A stretch of 60,347 nucleotides of DNA, taken from NCBI GenBank assembly GCA_021775575.1, contig JAJFHO010000164.1, positions 1 through 60,347 of the forward strand. Direction: 5' to 3'. A model generated the notes under the pieces. It searched no databases. It saw only the letters and a list, made by a program, of their open reading frames with translations, and was not told the DNA's origin. Every line of letters begins with the position of its first letter. Within the stretch, counting starts at the first letter, position 1. The position numbers were made by a program, and so were the translations under genes. Below, in pieces: positions 56,329 to 60,347 of the stretch. The stretch comes from Hyphomicrobiales bacterium. Lineage in GTDB: Bacteria > Pseudomonadota > Alphaproteobacteria > Rhizobiales > Methyloligellaceae.

Positions 56329-57843
56329 ATGACACGATTAACGAGGGAAAAGACGAAGCAGGCGGGCCGGCATCCGGTCTTGAGCGCGATTGTCCTGCTC
56401 GCCATGTTTACCGCGGCACTGGCTTTCGGCGCCGGTCTTTATGTTCAGGCCGGGCTCGGACTGGTCGCGTCCGCAATTGGCGGCGTCGCCACTTTTCTCG
56501 TAATCGCGTCGTCGCATATGGCGCTCACCCGGTCGCTGGCACAAGGTAATTCCGGCCAGCGTCTCGCTAAGCTCGAGACATCTTTTGCCGCTATTGCGAA
56601 AGACGTGAAACGGGTAAGCCAGGCGTCGGCGGCGGACGAACAGCTTGATATCCTTACGCAGCGCGTTGACAGCATCAAACCTCTTCTCGACAAGGCGGAC
56701 AAATTCAGCGCCAATGTCGACGCGGCCGCTTTGCTGAAACGGCTGACCGGAGAGACGGAACGGCTCGATGCCCGGCTTGAGGCCCTGAGAAGCCAGGTGA
56801 ATATCGAGACCAGGGAACGTCATGACGAGCTCTCGGCCGAATTCAAAATTCTCGAAACGCTGGTGAAGCAGCTGGCTGAACGCGTGGCGGCCGACGCTGC
56901 AAACCGACAGGTCATGCGTGAATTTGTTTCCGATTCAGCAGCGATGGATACCGCCGGGATAGACGAAGAAGATGCAGTCGGTGTGCCCGCGGGCCTTCTG
57001 CTGCCTGAAGATGAAGACAGGTTCCACGCCGATTTGGAGGATATTCCAAGACTGGATCCCAGCGAGGTCGAGTCGCTTATGCTGGAGGAGGTCCGGCGGT
57101 CGATCGAAGCGAACAAGATTGAACTCTATCTGCAGCCGATCATGATTATTCCGCAACGGCGCGTCCGCTACTATGAGGCGCTGACGCGACTTAAGAACGA
57201 GACCGGCAAGGTTATTCTGCCCAACGACTATCTCTCCATTGCCGAAAGCGCCGGCGTTATGCCCGTCATTGACAATGTCATGCTGTTTCGCAGCGTTCAG
57301 GTGCTCAGGCGCCTTGAGAAGCGATCAAGCGCGCGCGGCGTTTTCTGCAATATCTCGGTTCATTCTCTGCTCGATCCGGAGTTCTTCCACGAATTCATCG
57401 CTTTCATGGAGCAGAACCGGGAATTGTCCGACAGCATGTATTTCGAATTCAGCCAGCCCGTGATTGCCAATTGCGGGCCAATGGAGCGCGAGAGCCTTGC
57501 GGCTCTCGCGGCGCTGGGCTTCCGTTTCTCGCTCGATCAGGTGTCGGATCTGGATATTGATTTCCAGGAGTTGCACGACATGGGCTTTCGCACCCTCAAG
57601 CTAACGGCCGATCTGTTCCTGAACGGCATGGTGGAGGCGGGCGCCCGAATTCATGCGGTCGACATGAAAAGCTATCTGGAGCGTTATGGCATGCAACTCA
57701 TCGTCGAGAAAATCGAGGATGAACGCAGCCTTGCCAATGTGCTCGATCATCATGTTCGCCTTGGCCAGGGCTATCTCTTTTCGGAACCGCGTCCGGTACG
57801 CCCCGAAGTGTTCGGTGCAAAGGAGAATGCCGCCGCCGCGTAA
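56329..57843 (+). CDS. tipF: TipF-like membrane protein with degenerate EAL domain
   Basis: This 504-residue protein has two adjacent membrane helices (about 15-62), a long coiled-coil (about 75-195), an acidic linker and an EAL domain (about 245-490). This is the layout of Caulobacter TipF, a c-di-GMP-binding flagellar placement factor. The EALTRL signature (Glu283), Asn341, Glu373, Lys424, Glu460 and Gln480 are present. The loop that should read DDFGTG reads DQVSDL, so one catalytic Asp is Gln and phosphodiesterase activity is doubtful. The symbol is by architecture. A HAD hydrolase gene follows, and a CheY/CheZ-like pair lies 1 kb downstream. Confidence 0.75.
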   Translation: MTRLTREKTKQAGRHPVLSAIVLLAMFTAALAFGAGLYVQAGLGLVASAIGGVATFLVIASSHMALTRSLAQGNSGQRLAKLETSFAAIAKDVKRVSQASAADEQLDILTQRVDSIKPLLDKADKFSANVDAAALLKRLTGETERLDARLEALRSQVNIETRERHDELSAEFKILETLVKQLAERVAADAANRQVMREFVSDSAAMDTAGIDEEDAVGVPAGLLLPEDEDRFHADLEDIPRLDPSEVESLMLEEVRRSIEANKIELYLQPIMIIPQRRVRYYEALTRLKNETGKVILPNDYLSIAESAGVMPVIDNVMLFRSVQVLRRLEKRSSARGVFCNISVHSLLDPEFFHEFIAFMEQNRELSDSMYFEFSQPVIANCGPMERESLAALAALGFRFSLDQVSDLDIDFQELHDMGFRTLKLTADLFLNGMVEAGARIHAVDMKSYLERYGMQLIVEKIEDERSLANVLDHHVRLGQGYLFSEPRPVRPEVFGAKENAAAA

Positions 57844-57894
57844 ACTCGAAGATGCCGCTTGACCCCTCCTTTCCATGCCACTAGGCAAGCGGCT

Positions 57895-58770
57895 ATGTGC
57901 GCCGAACCACCCGCAGTAACGCTGCTTCCTTCTATTGCCCCGCTGTCGTCCCGCTATGATCTGTGGCTGTGCGACATTTGGGGCGTTATGCACAATGGCG
58001 AACGGGCCTTCGCCGCCGCCGGTGCGGCGTGCCGGCATTTTCGCGCCGCCGGCGGAACTATTGTGCTGATTTCCAATTCGCCGCGTTTACGGCAGGGCGT
58101 GGCGCAACAGCTCGAAATGCTGAATGTTGCCGCGGACGCCTGGGACGGGCTGGTGACGTCTGGCGATGTGACGCGCGGTCTTCTGGAGAAAAACCGGGAC
58201 CGGAAACTATTTCATCTCGGCCCGGAGCGGGACCGGGGCACCTTCGAGGGGCTGGAGCTCGATTTTGCATCGCCCGAGCATGCCGATCTGGTTATCTGTT
58301 CCGGATTGTATGACGACACTTTAGAGACACCGGACGACTATGGCGAATTGCTGGGTCTGCTGGCAGCGCGGAAGCTACCCATGATTTGCGCCAATCCCGA
58401 CCTGATGGTGGAACGCGGTAACCGGCTGGTCTATTGCGCCGGCGCGTTGGCCGCGGCGTACGAAAAGCTGGGCGGGGACGTGACCTACACCGGCAAACCG
58501 CATCCGCCCATCTATGACATGGCGTTCGAACTTGCCGCGACATTGCGAGGCGAGGCGATTGCGCGCGAGCGCGTCATCGCGATCGGCGATGGGCTGAAGA
58601 CCGATATGGAGGGTGCGGCCAAGGCTGGCGTGGACGCACTGTTCGTCGCCAGCGGCCTGCATCTGGCGCAGGCGGGCGGTGACGGCTCGGCGGATGCGGA
58701 GGCGATCACGGAGCTGTTCACCGGTACGACCATGCAGCCTGTGGCTGCCCAGGCCCGACTGGTGTGGTAA
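57895..58770 (+). CDS. TIGR01459-type HAD hydrolase
   Basis: This 291-residue HAD phosphatase of the NagD-like group has motif I in LCDIWGVMHNG, motif II around VLISNSPR and motif IV in AIGDGLKTDMEGAAKAG. The C2 cap lies between. The family is common in alphaproteobacteria and its substrate is unknown. I start at ATG 57895 (MCAEPPAVTLL); a TTG 36 bases upstream is possible. It follows the tipF-like gene by 51 bp on the same strand and converges on the second cheZ-like gene. Confidence 0.85.
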   Translation: MCAEPPAVTLLPSIAPLSSRYDLWLCDIWGVMHNGERAFAAAGAACRHFRAAGGTIVLISNSPRLRQGVAQQLEMLNVAADAWDGLVTSGDVTRGLLEKNRDRKLFHLGPERDRGTFEGLELDFASPEHADLVICSGLYDDTLETPDDYGELLGLLAARKLPMICANPDLMVERGNRLVYCAGALAAAYEKLGGDVTYTGKPHPPIYDMAFELAATLRGEAIARERVIAIGDGLKTDMEGAAKAGVDALFVASGLHLAQAGGDGSADAEAITELFTGTTMQPVAAQARLVW

Positions 58771-58798
58771 GCGGGATTTTTGAAGTTGCCGAGTGCTG

Positions 58799-59434
58799 TC
58801 AACCGGCCATGAGCGAATCGATATCGTCCTGGCTGACGCCTTCGCCTTCGCCGGCGGGGCCGTTGAGTATGAGGTCCTTCTTGCGTTTTTTGCGCTTTTC
58901 TTCCTTATCGCAAACGGGCGTCTGGGAATCCGTGGTACTCACGGCGTCCGCGAAGCGGGCAACCCGGGTTTTAATGGAGTCCAGATTCTCGCGAACCTTC
59001 GAGATGCGCTGTCCGGTTATATCCTGGAAGGCGCATGCCTCGAAAATCGCCATGACGTGTTCATTGACGGTCTCCAGATAAGCATCGGGGCAAGACCGGT
59101 CGGCATCCATGATCGCCTCGGCGGCCTCCATGATGCTTGACGCCGCAGTTTCGGTCGCCGCGAGCGTTTCCTCCAGTTCGCGTCCGGCTTCCGGAATATG
59201 CGTATGGCGAAGGTGATTGGCTTGAAGAAGGGAAATCCCTTCTTTTAGGCTCGCGACTTTGCCGGCAACTGCCTGCAGCTTGACATCCGTATCGGCGTCG
59301 TGCGTCTTGGCAAACTTGGTCAGGGCACGCACCGATGTCTCGGCAAGAGCAAGTGCGTCATCGAGATCCAGATCTTTGCATTTCCGCAGCCGCTCCACCG
59401 CAGCATGCAATTCAGTATTGTCGCGAGAAACCAT
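58799..59434 (-). CDS. second CheZ-like protein
   Basis: This 211-residue helical protein has the CheZ phosphatase core FEACAFQDITGQRISKV (Asp138 and Gln142) and ends SQDDIDSLMAG, like the cheZ at 41769. The region in front of the tail is Lys/Arg-rich. The gene lies 75 bp downstream of a CheY gene on the same strand, so it is the probable phosphatase for that regulator. The start follows GGGAG. The two proteins share the core but differ elsewhere. Confidence 0.82.
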   Translation of the reverse strand: MVSRDNTELHAAVERLRKCKDLDLDDALALAETSVRALTKFAKTHDADTDVKLQAVAGKVASLKEGISLLQANHLRHTHIPEAGRELEETLAATETAASSIMEAAEAIMDADRSCPDAYLETVNEHVMAIFEACAFQDITGQRISKVRENLDSIKTRVARFADAVSTTDSQTPVCDKEEKRKKRKKDLILNGPAGEGEGVSQDDIDSLMAG

Positions 59435-59509
59435 GCAAAGCTCCCGTCGGCGAAAAAGTCAGGCTTGCAGCGGACGAATCGGTCCGCGGTGATAGATCAA
59501 CGCAAAGCG

Positions 59510-59893
59510 TCAGTCGCCGAAGACCGCGTCGATTTTCTGCTTCAGCGTCGCCGCATTGAACGGCTTGACGATGTAATTGTTTACGCCGGCCTTTTTGGCG
59601 GCGATCACATTCTCCGTCTTCGATTCCGCAGTCACCATGATGAATGGCGTCCGATTCATGGTCTCGTTGGTCCGGACCTCCTTGAGAAGCTCGTAGCCGG
59701 TCATCGGCTCCATATTCCAGTCCGAAATTATCAGGCCGTACTTCTTGCCGTTCAGTTTTTCAAGCGCTGCCTTACCGTCAGAGGCATCGTCGACATTAGA
59801 AAAACCCAGTTGCTTCAATAAGTTGCGAATTATTCGGATCATTGTCTTATAGTCATCGACAACGAGTACCGGCATCGAAAGATCAACTGACAT
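59510..59893 (-). CDS. cheY: CheY-type single-domain response regulator
   Basis: This 127-residue receiver domain has the acid pocket VVDDYKTM, the phospho-acceptor Asp in LIISDWNMEP, Thr in MVTAES and Lys in IVKPF, as in alphaproteobacterial chemotaxis CheY. ATG 59893 has a GGGGGATGGAG site; the frame opens 63 bases upstream. The cheZ-like gene downstream supports assignment to motility or chemotaxis. Confidence 0.9.
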   Translation of the reverse strand: MSVDLSMPVLVVDDYKTMIRIIRNLLKQLGFSNVDDASDGKAALEKLNGKKYGLIISDWNMEPMTGYELLKEVRTNETMNRTPFIMVTAESKTENVIAAKKAGVNNYIVKPFNAATLKQKIDAVFGD

Positions 59894-60127
59894 TTTGTTC
59901 TCCATCCCCCGTCTAGACGGCGACCGCCGCCAGCCAACACATAGATACGCGCCCATTTCCCGCAGGCCACCGAATCCTTCGACAGCCCGCTCTGCAGCAC
60001 GGAATGCGCGAAACTCTACGCAATGCCCTTAAAAATAGAGTTAATTCCACTTGGGCGGGATATGGCGAGCCGGATTCGGTCAGGGCAATACCTACTTATG
60101 ACGCAGTTGCAGCATTTGCCGCCCCTG

Positions 60128-60156
60128 TTTATTGTGCATTGCGAAAAACGTATAAT
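60128..60156 (+). promoter_or_regulatory. candidate promoter of the right-edge MaoC gene
   Basis: A perfect TATAAT at 60151-60156 has TTTATT 17 bases upstream (60128-60133), a weak -35. It is 20 bp before the ATG at 60177. The 283-bp region from cheY to here holds no gene. Confidence 0.3.
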
Positions 60157-60176
60157 TTGCGAGGGAAGCATCTTAA

Positions 60177-60347
60177 ATGGACGCCATAGTCAAAAACGGG
60201 GACGCGCGGCATGGCTACTTCTTTGAAGAGTTGTCGGTCGGCATGTCGGCCAGCCACGCCAAGAAAATTAATTCCGATGACGTTCAGATTTTTGCGGATC
60301 TGTCCGGTGACGACAACCCGATACATCTCTGTGATGAATTCGCCTCC
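60177..60347 (+). CDS. MaoC-like (R)-enoyl-CoA hydratase, 3' end outside window
   Basis: The first 57 residues are visible. The start ATG 60177 has a GAGGGA site. The frame reads GYFFEELSVGMSASHAK and then FADLSGDDNPIHLCDEFA, which contains the family's Asp and His in GDDNPIH. This is the canonical form of the motif, unlike the DPQ variant at the left edge of the window, so this gene is closer to PhaJ-type hydratases. It runs off the right edge. Confidence 0.85.
   Translation, partial: MDAIVKNGDARHGYFFEELSVGMSASHAKKINSDDVQIFADLSGDDNPIHLCDEFAS

Overview
The window is a GC-rich, densely coded chromosomal segment from an alphaproteobacterium. Signs of this are the gene orders ychF-pth-rplY-prs and uvrC-pgsA-moaD-moaE, the short HisG paired with HisZ, a MarR/OmpR-type regulator/histidine kinase trio like petP-petR, an alphaproteobacterial CheZ, a TipF-like EAL protein, and a CIRCE element in front of groESL. 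I cannot name the genus. No rRNA, tRNA or CRISPR array was recognised, and no complete transposase gene.

Layout. 1-6001 (minus): two tandem MaoC-like hydratases (the first cut by the window edge), a small unknown gene, ychF, pth, rplY, prs and a two-domain lipoprotein. 6203-8942 (minus): lgt, a MidA-like methyltransferase and pgeF. 9065-11341 (minus): a thiamine-diphosphate enzyme with an RraA-like protein. 11547-15779 (plus): ubiK-like, ybjN-like, proC, an amidase and a TauD-type dioxygenase. 15792-17707: a small secreted protein, a TetR regulator and csaA. 17704-19704: a transposon-like island bounded by CTAG-ended inverted repeats, holding an outer-membrane protein gene with a G10 tract just before its start codon, and a small secreted peptide gene. 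19743-24261: an SDR, a kinase/regulator/MarR operon and ilvE. 24286-26349: a secreted caspase-like protein diverging from an 8-cysteine secreted protein. 26443-32079 (minus): moaE, moaD, pgsA, uvrC, folB, a pteridine-reductase-like SDR and a Na/Ca antiporter.

32080-36099: a 917-bp gap with a strongly AT-rich block and a candidate small RNA, a DUF1176 protein, RNase T2, a 271-bp MITE-like element with the same termini as the island, and a LysR regulator. 36325-41559 (plus): glcDEF followed by a decayed malate synthase (aceB) gene. 41769-46872: cheZ, then an RND pump and its adaptor. 47077-51728: hisS-hisZ-hisG and an acetyltransferase. 51841-53085: a MarR gene and a membrane-protein gene sharing an operator-like palindrome. 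53179-56035: groEL/groES with CIRCE plus a second palindrome, then a cytochrome P460-like protein. 56329-60347: a TipF-like protein with a degenerate EAL domain, a HAD hydrolase, a second CheZ-like protein with its CheY, and the start of another MaoC-like gene.

Most of the window is housekeeping. The unusual parts are the two CTAG-bounded elements. Both abut the stop codon of a neighbouring gene (csaA and the LysR gene), and one supplies the present start codon of RNase T2. Other points of interest are the G10 tract, the candidate sRNA with paired GCAATTGC sites around its -10, the broken aceB after glcDEF, the second palindrome in the groES leader, and the paired cheZ-like genes near a TipF homologue.
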